Of a stretch of 64,000 bases of DNA, positions 16,804 through 25,084 are shown in pieces. The translations under genes and the position numbers were made by a program. How positions within the stretch are numbered: position 1 is the stretch's first letter; every line of letters starts with the position of its first letter. This stretch comes from Sphingomonas sp. IBVSS2 (GTDB taxonomy: Bacteria; Pseudomonadota; Alphaproteobacteria; Sphingomonadales; Sphingomonadaceae), in assembly GCF_002127225.1 (NCBI RefSeq), contig NZ_NFUR01000004.1:1-64000 (forward strand). The letters run 5' to 3'. The notes under the pieces were generated by a model, which searched no databases, was not told the origin of the DNA, and saw nothing but the letters and a program-made list of their open reading frames with translations.

Positions 16804-17658
16804 ATGGCATTTTCGGTTAACACCAACGTCGGCGCGATGGCCGCTCTCCAGAGCCTCAACGCGACCAACGCTGGCCTGTCGCAGGTTCAGAGCCGCATCA
16901 ACACCGGCCTGAAGGTTGCGTCGACCAAGGATGACTCGGCCTCGTACACGATCGCTCAGGGCCTGCGTGGCGACATGGGCGGCCTCGCGGCCGTTTCCTC
17001 GTCGCTGAGCCGCGCCAAGAGCGTGACTGACGTGGCGGTGGCTGGCGCCGAGCAGATCTCGGACGTCGTGAACCAGATGAAGGCGAAGGCCTACCAGGCC
17101 GCCGACGCCGGCATCGACACGTCGACCCGTGACGCGCTCAACGCGGACTTCGTTGCCCTGCGTGACCAGATCACCACGATCGTGAATTCGTCTGACTTCA
17201 ACGGCACGAACCTGCTGAAGGCTTCGGGCGGCACCGTGACGGCCCTGCAGTCGCTGCAGGACTCGAACACCAGCTCGACCACCTGGGATCCGGACTCGCT
17301 GAGCGTCACCAACCAGGGTCTCGACCTTGGCGGCTCGGTCGTCACGATCGCTTCGGGTGGCAACATCAGCAGCCAGGCCTCGGCTCAGGCGATGATCGAC
17401 ACGATCACGACGACCCAGTCGAACCTGAAGACCAGCCTCAGCACGCTCGGCGCGGCTTCGCGCAAGATCGATGCTCAGGCGACCTTCACCAGCAAGCTCT
17501 CCGACGTGATCGAGGGCGGCATCGGCAACCTTGTCGACGCCGATCTCGCCAAGGAATCGGCGAAGCTGCAGGCGCTGCAGGTCAAGCAGCAGCTCGGTGT
17601 GCAGGCTCTGTCGATCGCCAACCAGGCGCCGTCGACCATCACCTCGCTGTTCCGTTAA
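16804..17658 (+). CDS. fliC: Flagellin FliC
   Basis: 284 residues: only the conserved D0/D1 helices with a short insert (about 140-195) in place of the variable outer domains, as usual in alphaproteobacteria. N-terminus FSVNTNVGAMAALQSLN; C-terminus ALQVKQQLGVQALSIANQA ending in SLFR. Assembles the filament. It is the only flagellin in the window and uses more T-ending codons (GTT, GCT, CGT) than its neighbours, consistent with high expression. AGGATAGGGAA ribosome-binding site. Confidence 0.97.
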   Translation: MAFSVNTNVGAMAALQSLNATNAGLSQVQSRINTGLKVASTKDDSASYTIAQGLRGDMGGLAAVSSSLSRAKSVTDVAVAGAEQISDVVNQMKAKAYQAADAGIDTSTRDALNADFVALRDQITTIVNSSDFNGTNLLKASGGTVTALQSLQDSNTSSTTWDPDSLSVTNQGLDLGGSVVTIASGGNISSQASAQAMIDTITTTQSNLKTSLSTLGAASRKIDAQATFTSKLSDVIEGGIGNLVDADLAKESAKLQALQVKQQLGVQALSIANQAPSTITSLFR

Positions 17659-17694
17659 GGCCGGACTTTTCCCTGGAGTCTATGGCCCTGACGA

Positions 17695-17728
17695 GGAGGC
17701 CGGGACGCAAGTCCCGGCCTCCTTTTTT
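17695..17728 (+). terminator. fliC terminator
   Basis: GGAGGCCGGGAC pairs with GTCCCGGCCTCC across a GCAA tetraloop, followed by six T. A textbook strong terminator for a highly expressed gene. Confidence 0.95.
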
Positions 17729-17775
17729 CGTGCCCGCAATTTTCTTGCGCGCGCCGCCCCGCCAATTGGTTGACG

Positions 17776-17785
17776 CCTCTATAAT
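17776..17785 (+). promoter_or_regulatory. CCTCTATAAT -10-like box
   Basis: 24 bases before the TTG start at 17809. A TTGACG at 17770 is only 4 bp from TATAAT, so it cannot be its -35. Upstream CCAATTGG is palindromic. Confidence 0.55.
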
Positions 17786-17808
17786 GATCCCAAGAGGAGA
17801 ATAGAGCC

Positions 17809-18210
17809 TTGTTTCCCAGGATCAGAGAAATCACCGATGCGTTCGGCGGCCGCCTTCAGGTGAGCGTCGAGGAGCACCCCTCGGGCGCGCTCGTGGTGCT
17901 CGAGCGGCCGGACATGGCCGGCCGGCCCCGCGTGATGCTCGACGGCTACGGCGTCGACATCCTTTCGGGCTATATCATGTCGGCACGCCTCGCCGTGCCG
18001 CATCCCCTTCCGGACGAGCATATCGACGGCGTGTTCGCCACGCGCTTCCGGCTGGGGCTCGATCCCTGCGCGGCGCTTGCGCTGTATCAGTCGGATGGCC
18101 CGGCGCTCGATATCCCGGCGCCTTTCTGGGATCGGCTCTATGCCGAACTGTGCCTGGTCGCGGCGCACGCCCGCGAGCTCGGGCGGCGCGCGGAAGCGCG
18201 GGTCCACTGA
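17809..18210 (+). CDS. Unknown protein downstream of flagellin
   Basis: 133 residues from a TTG at 17809 with AGGAGA eight bases upstream. No signal peptide or membrane segment; mixed alpha/beta with a hydrophobic middle (VMLDGYGVDILSGYIMSARLAVPHPLP) and a helical end. Not recognised. Its own box of the flagellar type and its place right after fliC suggest a filament- or flagellin-linked role. Confidence 0.65.
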   Translation: MFPRIREITDAFGGRLQVSVEEHPSGALVVLERPDMAGRPRVMLDGYGVDILSGYIMSARLAVPHPLPDEHIDGVFATRFRLGLDPCAALALYQSDGPALDIPAPFWDRLYAELCLVAAHARELGRRAEARVH

Positions 18211-18307
18211 TTCCGCAAAACCACATACGGGCTTGCCCGTACTACGCCGCAAGCCGGCTTTGAGGCATTTAATACAAAATTCACACGAACAGGTCGGGGG
18301 CAGACAA

Positions 18308-18640
18308 ATGGGCGTTGGTGAAATCAGGCAGGGTTTGGAAGCGGCGGCCGGCTATACGGTGACGTTAACGCTAACGGTCGAGGACGTCCGGGCGCTCTGG
18401 GCGGCCGCCGCCGATCGCGCGCTGGCGGCGCCGGGCACGACGCTGGCCGATGTGCTCGACACGATCGGCCCGCGCGAGGATCCGTCGATCGCCGATTGCA
18501 TCGCCATGCTCACCGCGCCCGCCGCATTGCCCGGCTGCGCGCTTGAGGCCTATGAAGTGGCCGAGGCCGGGGACGAACTGCCGCCGATGCAGATCATCCA
18601 GCTGCGCACGCAGCCGATCCTGCGTGCCGCGCACGCCTGA
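18308..18640 (+). CDS. Unknown small protein
   Basis: 110 residues, ATG at 18308 after GGGGG. Helical, acidic, no membrane segment; contains VTLTLTVEDVRALW and a cysteine pair around IADCIAMLT and PGCALEAY. Not recognised. The 97-base gap before it is AT-rich (ATTTAATACAAAATTC) and could hold a promoter. A hairpin follows the stop codon. Confidence 0.6.
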   Translation: MGVGEIRQGLEAAAGYTVTLTLTVEDVRALWAAAADRALAAPGTTLADVLDTIGPREDPSIADCIAMLTAPAALPGCALEAYEVAEAGDELPPMQIIQLRTQPILRAAHA

Positions 18641-18665
18641 TCCCCGCATCCTTTTCGGAAATCGC

Positions 18666-18691
18666 GAACGGGGCCTCCTTGGGCCCCGTTC
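18666..18691 (+). terminator. Hairpin after unknown gene
   Basis: GAACGGGGCC pairs with GGCCCCGTTC; the following CTGCTGTTCCC is a weak U tract. Likely terminator of the 18308 gene. Confidence 0.5.
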
Positions 18692-18714
18692 TGCTGTTCC
18701 CGCCCCGCGGGGGC

Positions 18715-18836
18715 AAAAAAAAGCGGGCCGGTGGAGGATCCGGCCCGCTCGTTTAAGCGAAGGAAAACAAGGCGCCGCGGCGCCGGCCGAGAAACGGGCG
18801 GATCGCGAGGGGATTGATACGTCCGCCCGCCTCTCT
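18715..18836 (-). ncRNA. Putative small RNA with flagellar-type promoter
   Basis: On the minus strand a CCTCTATAAT box (18843-18852) is followed about 120 bases later by a perfect rho-independent terminator: GCGGGCCGG/CCGGCCCGC with an 8-base loop (18723-18748) and eight T (18715-18722 complement). Between them lies an 8-bp perfect stem (CGGGCGGA at 18795-18802 with TCCGCCCG at 18822-18829) and a self-complementary GGCGCCGCGGCGCC. No ORF with a ribosome-binding site is seen. Predicted transcript about 122 nt. No known RNA family is recognised. Confidence 0.6.
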
Positions 18837-18842
18837 GATTCC

Positions 18843-18852
18843 ATTATAGAGG
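18843..18852 (-). promoter_or_regulatory. Promoter box of putative small RNA
   Basis: CCTCTATAAT on the minus strand, identical to the box at fliF. The nearest protein-coding gene downstream on this strand is kilobases away, which is why a non-coding transcript is proposed. Confidence 0.55.
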
Positions 18853-18917
18853 CCGGGGAAGGGTGCCCCAAACGCCGGGGCCTCAGGGAAACCCCTGGGA
18901 TCGAATGGGCTCTCCCG

Positions 18918-18941
18918 TCATCCCCGCGAAAGCGGGGATGA
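18918..18941. repeat. REP-type palindrome
   Basis: TCATCCCCGC-GAAA-GCGGGGATGA, a 10-bp perfect stem 14 bases beyond the flgD stop. A common sphingomonad intergenic palindrome; may act as a flgD terminator. Confidence 0.75.
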
Positions 18942-18954
18942 TCGGGTTTCGATC

Positions 18955-19662
18955 CTAAGCGCCGCTGCCCGTGCCCGTGCCGGCTCCGGTCCCGGCCCCG
19001 GCCCCGCCGATGCGGATCAGCTTGCCCGCCTCGACCTGGTTTCCGTTCACCGTCACCAGCACCGCGCCGTTGCTGAGCTGCACGTCGCTGACCGTGCCGA
19101 TATTGTGGACCGTGCTGGTCAGCTGGGTGCCCGAACTGTCGAGCGCCTTGAGCGACAGCGAATATTTGCCGGCCGGCATCTCGCGGCCGTTCGAAGTCAG
19201 GCCGTCCCAGGCGAGCGTGCCGCTATTGCCGGTCACCTGCACGGTGCGGGTGTCGACGACCTTGCCCGAAGCGTCGCTGATGGTGGCGACTACGGAGGCG
19301 GCGTCGCGCGGCGTGCTCCAGCTCCACTGCGCCGCCTGCGTCGCGGTGAGCCCGGCGACAGGCGAGTCCACTTCCACCGCGCGGCCGATCAGCGACGAAG
19401 CCTGGGTGAGGTTCTGGGTGCCCAGCGTCGACAGGATCGACTTGAGCGTGTTGGTCTGCGCCATCGATTGCTCGACCTGCGAATATTGCACCAGCTGCTG
19501 CGTATACTGGGCCGTGTCCATCGGGCTCAGCGGGTCCTGGTTCTGCATCTGGGTGGTCAGCAGCTTCAGGAACATCGTGAAGTCGCCGTTGAGGCCCGTG
19601 CTCGACCCATTGGCCGTGCCGTTCGTCGCCGGCGTGTTGGTTGCGGTGTTGACGGTAGTCAT
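18955..19662 (-). CDS. flgD: Hook capping/scaffold protein FlgD
   Basis: 235 residues: FTMFLKLLTTQMQNQDPLSPMDTAQY near the N-terminus is the FlgD signature (shown at residues ~28-53), followed by a FlgD Ig/Tudor-like region (ATISDASGKVVDT, GREMPAGKYSL). It caps the growing hook. Ends in a low-complexity Gly/Ala/Thr tail (GAGTGAGTGTGSGA) that is not part of the family core. Follows fliK by 11 bases. Confidence 0.94.
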   Translation of the reverse strand: MTTVNTATNTPATNGTANGSSTGLNGDFTMFLKLLTTQMQNQDPLSPMDTAQYTQQLVQYSQVEQSMAQTNTLKSILSTLGTQNLTQASSLIGRAVEVDSPVAGLTATQAAQWSWSTPRDAASVVATISDASGKVVDTRTVQVTGNSGTLAWDGLTSNGREMPAGKYSLSLKALDSSGTQLTSTVHNIGTVSDVQLSNGAVLVTVNGNQVEAGKLIRIGGAGAGTGAGTGTGSGA

Positions 19663-19673
19663 GCTGGCTGCTC

Positions 19674-21059
19674 CTAGGCGAGAAGATCGACCTGCCCGTC
19701 GCCGCGGATGCTGCGATAAGCGATGTCGGCCGTATCGGGTTCGTCACTGCCGGCGCGTTGGCCGGTGGAGGAATTCTGGTTCTGCTGCTGCGATTGCTGC
19801 TGCGCCTGTGCGTTGCCGTCGCCGGTGCGGCTCTCGAAGCGGAAGCTCTGCGCGTCGGCGCGGATGCCGGCTTGGTCGAGCGCGCGGCCGAGATCGGGCG
19901 CATCCTGGCGGAGCAGGTCGAGCGCATGGGCGCTGTCCGCGCGCACCGTGGCGCGCAGCGTGCCGGCATCGTCGAACGCCAGCGTCACCTCGACCTTGCC
20001 GAGATTGTCCGGGCTCAGCCGGACGCGCAGCATCTCTTCGCCGGCCTCCACCTTGTGCGCGATCTCGACGCCGAGCGCCTGGCCGAGATGACCGGGCCGC
20101 GCGGCGATCGCCGGCTCGGCCGCGGCCATGGCAGGTGCCGCCTGGCTGCGGGGAGCGTCGGTGGCGGCATGCGGCGCGGCCGACGCGGCATGCGCGTCGT
20201 GGCGCAGCGTGAAGGCCGGTGCCTGGCCGCGATCGTCGCCGGGCATATTGTCCTTCCCGCCGTCTGGCTTGCCGGTGATCATCGGCGTCCCGGCCTGGAC
20301 CTTGTCGCTGCCGGTGGCAGGCTCGGGGGCCGGCACAACGCCCTGGTTTCCGCGTGCGGCATCCGCCTTGCGCGCAGGGGAAGAGAGTTCGCCGATCTGG
20401 CGTGCCGGCGCGGGCTGCGGCCTCGTCGCGAGCTCGGGACGCGGGGGAGCCTGGACCAGGGCTATGGCGGCCATGTCGGCGGCCTGCGCATTGTCCGGAA
20501 TGGCAGCGGGAGCGGCGGCGGGCAGTTCCTCGCCAAGGTTCGCCGGGCGCGGGCCGCGCTTGATCGGCGGCCTGGGTTCCGCCGGTTGCTCGGCCTGGAC
20601 TTGCTCGCCTGTCTCGGCGACCGGAGCGGGAGGCGTGTCGATCGCGCGTTCGGCGGGCACGGGAGCGGGCTGGGCGTTCGCGGCCGGCTTGGCTTCCGTG
20701 CCCGGCTTGTCCGGCTTGTCCGGCGTGGCGGCGGGATTTTCCGCCACCACGGGCAGCGAGACCGCCGGAGGCTGCGCTTCCGCCGGCGCGACGGGCTGCG
20801 GCAGCGCCGCCCCGAGCGCCGGAGCTTCCGCGGGCGGAGTTTCCGCGGTCGGCACCGGGGCCGCGGTGGTGAGCAGTTGCGCCATGCTCAGCGGCGCGGC
20901 GGGCGCGAGCATGTCGTTGGCCGCCGGTGGCGGTGTGGGGCCGGTGCCGGTGGCGTTGCCCGGCGCGCCGAGCATTTGCGCGAAGCCGAAGCCGGCAACG
21001 GAGTCGGCGCTCGCTGCGCCGAAGAGGCCTGCGGGAAACCCGATGGTGTTTATCTGCAT
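19674..21059 (-). CDS. fliK: Hook-length control protein FliK
   Basis: 461 residues: a long Ala/Pro-rich, low-complexity ruler (about 30-330) and a C-terminal Flg_hook domain (MLRVRLSPDNLGKVEVTL, then LRQDAPDLGRALDQAG). FliK measures the hook and switches export specificity at FlhB. The GC-rich repeats of the ruler produce long open shadow frames on all strands. Has its own box at 21099-21106; operon with flgD. Confidence 0.92.
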   Translation of the reverse strand: MQINTIGFPAGLFGAASADSVAGFGFAQMLGAPGNATGTGPTPPPAANDMLAPAAPLSMAQLLTTAAPVPTAETPPAEAPALGAALPQPVAPAEAQPPAVSLPVVAENPAATPDKPDKPGTEAKPAANAQPAPVPAERAIDTPPAPVAETGEQVQAEQPAEPRPPIKRGPRPANLGEELPAAAPAAIPDNAQAADMAAIALVQAPPRPELATRPQPAPARQIGELSSPARKADAARGNQGVVPAPEPATGSDKVQAGTPMITGKPDGGKDNMPGDDRGQAPAFTLRHDAHAASAAPHAATDAPRSQAAPAMAAAEPAIAARPGHLGQALGVEIAHKVEAGEEMLRVRLSPDNLGKVEVTLAFDDAGTLRATVRADSAHALDLLRQDAPDLGRALDQAGIRADAQSFRFESRTGDGNAQAQQQSQQQNQNSSTGQRAGSDEPDTADIAYRSIRGDGQVDLLA

Positions 21060-21098
21060 GCACGCGCCTCATGAGCGGGCGTGGGGCCCGCAATCTTC

Positions 21099-21106
21099 AT
21101 TATAGG
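21099..21106 (-). promoter_or_regulatory. fliK promoter box CCTATAAT
   Basis: Perfect CCTATAAT on the minus strand, 40 bases before the fliK ATG and inside the 73-base flhA-fliK gap. No palindrome is visible, since flhA coding sequence begins 27 bp upstream. Confidence 0.65.
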
Positions 21107-21132
21107 ATGTTCGCGGGCGAAACGGTCGGCGA

Positions 21133-23214
21133 TCAGCCGATCGTGCCGAGCGCGCGGATGCGGGCACGGGCATGGATCTCGTTCTGGGAGAGCACTACCG
21201 TTGCCGGACGCACCCGTTCGATGATCGAGCGGACGAACGGGCGGATCGCGGGGCTGGTGAGCATGCACGGTATCTCGCCGTCCTGCGCCAGCCGGTCATA
21301 GGTCTCGCGGACATGCGCGATGAACCGGTGGAGCGAGGACGGCGCCATCGCCAGCTGGCGCTCGTCGCCCTGGCCCAGGATGCTCTCCGCGAACTCCTGG
21401 TCCCATTCGGGCGACAGCGTCACCACCGGGATCGCCTCGCCGCGCACTTGCGACGCGCTGATCTGCCGGGCCAGGCGCGAGCGGACATGCTCGGTCATCT
21501 GGGTCAGGTTGCTGGTCAGCGGCGCCGCCTCGGCAATGCCTTCCAGGATCGTCGGCACGTCGCGGATCGAGATGCCTTCGCCCAGCAGGTTCTGCAGGAT
21601 GCGCTGCACGCTGGAGATCGAGACCTTGGCCGGGATGATGTCGGCGACCAGCTTCTCGGAATCCTTGTGGACTTCGGTCAGCAGCTTCTGGGTCTCCGAA
21701 TAGGAGAGCAGGTCGGCGATGTTCTCCTTCACCAGCTCGGTCAGGTGGGTGGTGATGATCGTGCCGCACTCGACCACGGTGAGGCCGCGGAAGCCCGCCT
21801 CGTCGCGCAACTCGCGATCGATCCAGAGGGCGGGCAGGCCGAACACCGGCTCGGTGGTCGGCTCGCCGGGCAGGCCGGCCGGGCCGCCGCCCGGATTGAT
21901 CATCAGCAGCTTGTCGACGCGGATCTCGCCGCGCGCCGCCTCGGTCTCCTTGATGGTGATCACATATTCGTTGGGCTTCAGGCCCATATTGTCGATGATG
22001 CGGACCGAGGGGAGCACGAAGCCGAAATCGGTCGCCATCTGCCGGCGCAGCGCGCGGACCTGGTCGTCGAGGCGCGGCTCGCGCTGCTCGTCGTTGATCA
22101 TCGGCAGCAGGGCATAGCCGATCTCGATGCGCACCGCGTCGATCGCCAGCGTCTGCGAGATCGGCTGCTCGACCACGGCGGCCTGGGCCTGTTCCTGCGC
22201 GGCGACGGCCTTTTCGAGCGCGGCCCTGGCGGCGGCGTTCCTGCTCATCCGCCAGGCGGCGAAGCCCGATGCGGCCGAGAAGATGGCGAAGGGCAGGAAG
22301 GGCATCCCCGGCATGATCGCCAGCGCGCCCAGCAGGACCGAGACCATGCCGAAGGCCTTGGGATAGCGGCCCAGCTGGTCGCCCAGCGCCGCGCCGGTCT
22401 TGCCCTTCACGCCGCCCTTGGAGACGAGCAGGCCCGCGGCGATCGAGATGATCAGCGCCGGGATCTGGCTGACCAGGCCGTCGCCGGCGGTCAGGGTCGT
22501 ATAGGTGTGGAAGGCCTCGCCGATCGGCACGCCGTGCGAGACGACGCCGATGGTCAGGCCGACGACGATGTTCACCGCGGTGATCAGCAGGCCGGCGATC
22601 GCGTCGCCCTTCACGAACTTCGAGGCGCCGTCCATCGCGCCGTAGAAGCCGCTCTCGGCTTCGACTTCGGCGCGGCGGGCCTTGGCCTGGTCCTCGTTGA
22701 TCATGCCGGCGGACAAGTCGGCGTCGATCGCCATCTGCTTGCCCGGCATCGAGTCCAGGCTGAAGCGCGCCGCGACTTCGGCGATGCGGCCGGCGCCCTT
22801 GGTGATGACGACGAAGTTGATGACGATCAGGATGATGAAGATGGTGAGGCCGATGATCACCTCGCCGCCCATCAGGAACTCGCCAAAGGCCCCGATCACG
22901 CCGCCGGCGGCATCGGGGCCTTCGTGCCCATGGGTGAGGATCAGGCGGGTCGAGGCGAGGTTGAGGCCCAGGCGCAGCATCGTCGCCACCAGCAGGATTG
23001 TCGGAAAGGCGCTGAGTTCCAGCGGCTTCTCGATGAACAGGGCCGTCATCAGGATCATCACCGATACGGTGATCGACAGCGCCAGGCCCAGGTCGAGCAG
23101 CCAGCCGGGGATCGGCAGGATCAGCATCGCGATGATCGCGACCACGCCGCCCGCGAGCGCGATGTCGCGGTTCAGGCCGAGCTTGTTCAGGAAGTTCAGG
23201 ATCGCGGGGGGCAT
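21133..23214 (-). CDS. flhA: Flagellar export gate protein FlhA
   Basis: 693 residues. About eight transmembrane helices in the first 330 residues (e.g. IALAGGVVAIIAMLILPIPG), the FHIPEP-like loop with SLDSMPGKQMAIDADLSAG, and a soluble C-terminal docking domain. Forms the nonameric export gate and chaperone-substrate platform. ATG at 23214 (MPPAILNFLNKLG) is chosen over upstream codons that fall inside a repeat. Follows flbD across a 169-base gap with that repeat. Confidence 0.97.
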   Translation of the reverse strand: MPPAILNFLNKLGLNRDIALAGGVVAIIAMLILPIPGWLLDLGLALSITVSVMILMTALFIEKPLELSAFPTILLVATMLRLGLNLASTRLILTHGHEGPDAAGGVIGAFGEFLMGGEVIIGLTIFIILIVINFVVITKGAGRIAEVAARFSLDSMPGKQMAIDADLSAGMINEDQAKARRAEVEAESGFYGAMDGASKFVKGDAIAGLLITAVNIVVGLTIGVVSHGVPIGEAFHTYTTLTAGDGLVSQIPALIISIAAGLLVSKGGVKGKTGAALGDQLGRYPKAFGMVSVLLGALAIMPGMPFLPFAIFSAASGFAAWRMSRNAAARAALEKAVAAQEQAQAAVVEQPISQTLAIDAVRIEIGYALLPMINDEQREPRLDDQVRALRRQMATDFGFVLPSVRIIDNMGLKPNEYVITIKETEAARGEIRVDKLLMINPGGGPAGLPGEPTTEPVFGLPALWIDRELRDEAGFRGLTVVECGTIITTHLTELVKENIADLLSYSETQKLLTEVHKDSEKLVADIIPAKVSISSVQRILQNLLGEGISIRDVPTILEGIAEAAPLTSNLTQMTEHVRSRLARQISASQVRGEAIPVVTLSPEWDQEFAESILGQGDERQLAMAPSSLHRFIAHVRETYDRLAQDGEIPCMLTSPAIRPFVRSIIERVRPATVVLSQNEIHARARIRALGTIG

Positions 23215-23236
23215 CGGCGGGCCTCGGGGGACATGA

Positions 23237-23362
23237 CTCCCCTCCCTGGAAGGGAGGGGCTGGGGGTGGGTGGATGTACGCGGTACGGCAACCTGATCGG
23301 GTGGGCAGGCCGTAACGCCCGGCCGCGACCCACCCCCGGCCCCTCCCTTCCAGGGAGGGGAG
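23237..23362. repeat. Large inverted repeat between flbD and flhA
   Basis: Left arm about 23237-23272 and right arm about 23329-23362 share CTCCCCTCCCTGGAAGGGAG and the flanking GGGGGTGGGT. Each arm is itself palindromic. Typical sphingomonad REP pair; in RNA it could separate expression of flhA from flbD. Confidence 0.8.
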
Positions 23363-23383
23363 CAGTGCAAGCCGCCCCGCGCA

Positions 23384-24721
23384 TCACGCCGCGGGCGGCA
23401 CGGCGATGCCGCCCTCGATGAAGCTGCGCAGCTTGTTGCGCATCGTGCGCACCGAGATGCCGAGGATGTTCGAGGCGGAGGTGCGGTTGCCGTGGCAGCG
23501 TTCCAGCGTGCCCAGGATCAGCTCGCGCTCCACTTCTTCCACCGTGCGGCCGATCAGGCCGTCCACTTCGATCCGCCCGTCGGGCCCCGGCAGCGAGACG
23601 AGCGCCTCGAGCGGCGAGCCGTCGGCACGGGTGAGGTCCTCGGCCTCGATCTGCGGGCCATGGGCCAGCAGCGCCGCGCGGTGGATGCATTCCTTCAGCT
23701 CGCGGATGTTGCCGGGCCAGCCATAGGCGCGCAGCACCGCGATCGCGTCTTCCGAGAGCGGGCGCGGGGCGAGCCCGTCGCCTCGGGCGAACTGGGCGAT
23801 GAAGTGCCCGGCCAGCGCGGCGATATCGTCGTCATGCTCGGCGAGCGGCGGCACCTCGATGCATGCCAGGCTCAGCCGCACGAGGAGGTCCTCGCGGAAG
23901 CTGCCCCCCGCCACCGCGGCCTCCAGGTCCATGCTGGTCGAGGCGATCAGCCGCGCGGCGAAGGGCACCTCGGCTTCGCCGCCCAGGCGGCGGAAGCGCT
24001 TCTCGATCAGCGCGGCGAGCAGCCGGGCCTGGGTGGCGGGCGCGAGCGCCCCCACTTCGCGCAGGAAGATCGTCCCGCCCCGGACGCTTTCGAGCCGGCC
24101 GATCCGGCGCGCAGCGGCACCCGGAAAGGCATTCGCCTCGTGCCCGAACAGCTCGGATTCCAGCACGTCGGCGGCAACGCCCGCGCATTCGACCGAGACG
24201 ATCGGATCCGGCCGGCCGGAAAGCCGATGGATCTCGCGCGCCATCATTTCCTTGCCGCTGCCCTTGCCGCCCGAGACGAGCACGGGGGCGCCGCTCGGCG
24301 CGACGGCGGCGGCGAGCGCCATGGCGCGATCGAGCACCGGATGGCCGCCGATAGGCACTTGCGCCTGGCGCTCCACCACCGAAGCGATGGCCGCCGCGAT
24401 CAACTCGCGCTGCGGGGGCAGGGGCACATAGTCGCGGGCGCCGGCGCGGATCGCCGCCACCGCACGCTCGGCCGGCGCGGAGATGCCGCAGGCCAGCACG
24501 GGCACGACGAAGCGCTCGCGACGCAGGTCGGCCAGAAAGCCCACCGCGTCCTCCAGCACGTCGATCATCACCAGATCGGCGCCCTGTTCGCGCAGCGCCT
24601 CCAGCGCGGGCCCGGGGGCGTCGGCCATGGTGACTTCCGCGCCAGCGCCCTGCGCCAGCTCCGCAGCCCGGCGGAACTCGCTGCCCGGCGCGCCGATCAG
24701 CAGCATCCGGATCGGTCCCAT
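23384..24721 (-). CDS. flbD: FlbD-type NtrC-family regulator with degenerate AAA+ motifs
   Basis: 445 residues: an atypical receiver (1-115; Asp54 present, but no conserved Lys near 100), AAA+ domain (125-355) and Fis-type helix-turn-helix (about 403-432, GNRTSASNILGISVRTMRNK). Walker A is intact (GGKGSGKE, 151-158), the FREDL Arg finger region and WPGNIREL are present. The GAFTGA loop reads NAFPGA (197-202), and Walker B reads IFLREVG, with Arg221 in place of Asp. So sigma-54 contact and ATP hydrolysis are doubtful. Position after fliN and before flhA matches Caulobacter flbD. Confidence 0.88.
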   Translation of the reverse strand: MGPIRMLLIGAPGSEFRRAAELAQGAGAEVTMADAPGPALEALREQGADLVMIDVLEDAVGFLADLRRERFVVPVLACGISAPAERAVAAIRAGARDYVPLPPQRELIAAAIASVVERQAQVPIGGHPVLDRAMALAAAVAPSGAPVLVSGGKGSGKEMMAREIHRLSGRPDPIVSVECAGVAADVLESELFGHEANAFPGAAARRIGRLESVRGGTIFLREVGALAPATQARLLAALIEKRFRRLGGEAEVPFAARLIASTSMDLEAAVAGGSFREDLLVRLSLACIEVPPLAEHDDDIAALAGHFIAQFARGDGLAPRPLSEDAIAVLRAYGWPGNIRELKECIHRAALLAHGPQIEAEDLTRADGSPLEALVSLPGPDGRIEVDGLIGRTVEEVERELILGTLERCHGNRTSASNILGISVRTMRNKLRSFIEGGIAVPPAA

Positions 24722-24723
24722 CG

Positions 24724-25074
24724 TCAATGCTCGGCCCGCACGATCTCGGTGAGAGTCACGCCGAGTGCATTGTCGATCAGCACGACTTCGCCGCGGGCGA
24801 TCAGCCGGTCGTTGACGAAGATGTCCACCGGCTCGCCGACGCGGCGGTCGAGCTCGACCACGGTGCCGGCACCCAGGTGCAGCAGTTCGCCGATCGGCAT
24901 GCGGGCGCGGCCCAGCACCGCCTGTACCTTCACCGGAACGTCATGGACGGCTTCCAGGCCTTCGCCGCCATGGTGCGGCTCGGCGCCGCCCTGGTTGTCG
25001 AAATCCTCGAGCACGGGCGCGGGCTGGTCGATCGCCGGATCGGTGGGAATGATGTTGTGGGGTTCGGTATCCAT
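24724..25074 (-). CDS. fliN: Motor switch protein FliN
   Basis: 116 residues: an acidic, disordered N-terminus (1-45) and a SpoA domain (VPVKVQAVLGRARMPIGELLHL, then GEPVDIFVNDRLIARGEVV). FliN forms the base of the C-ring. Sits between fliF (10-base gap) and flbD (2-base gap), as in Caulobacter. A second SpoA protein is at 39749. Confidence 0.93.
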   Translation of the reverse strand: MDTEPHNIIPTDPAIDQPAPVLEDFDNQGGAEPHHGGEGLEAVHDVPVKVQAVLGRARMPIGELLHLGAGTVVELDRRVGEPVDIFVNDRLIARGEVVLIDNALGVTLTEIVRAEH

Positions 25075-25084
25075 GGGTCTGATC

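Noticed and set aside
17770..17785. TTGACG as a -35 for the box before the 17809 gene
   Set aside because: Only 4 bp from TATAAT; impossible spacing for sigma-70.
18362..18378. TTAACGCTAAC as a CtrA site
   Set aside because: Lies inside the coding region of the 18308 gene and has no promoter context.
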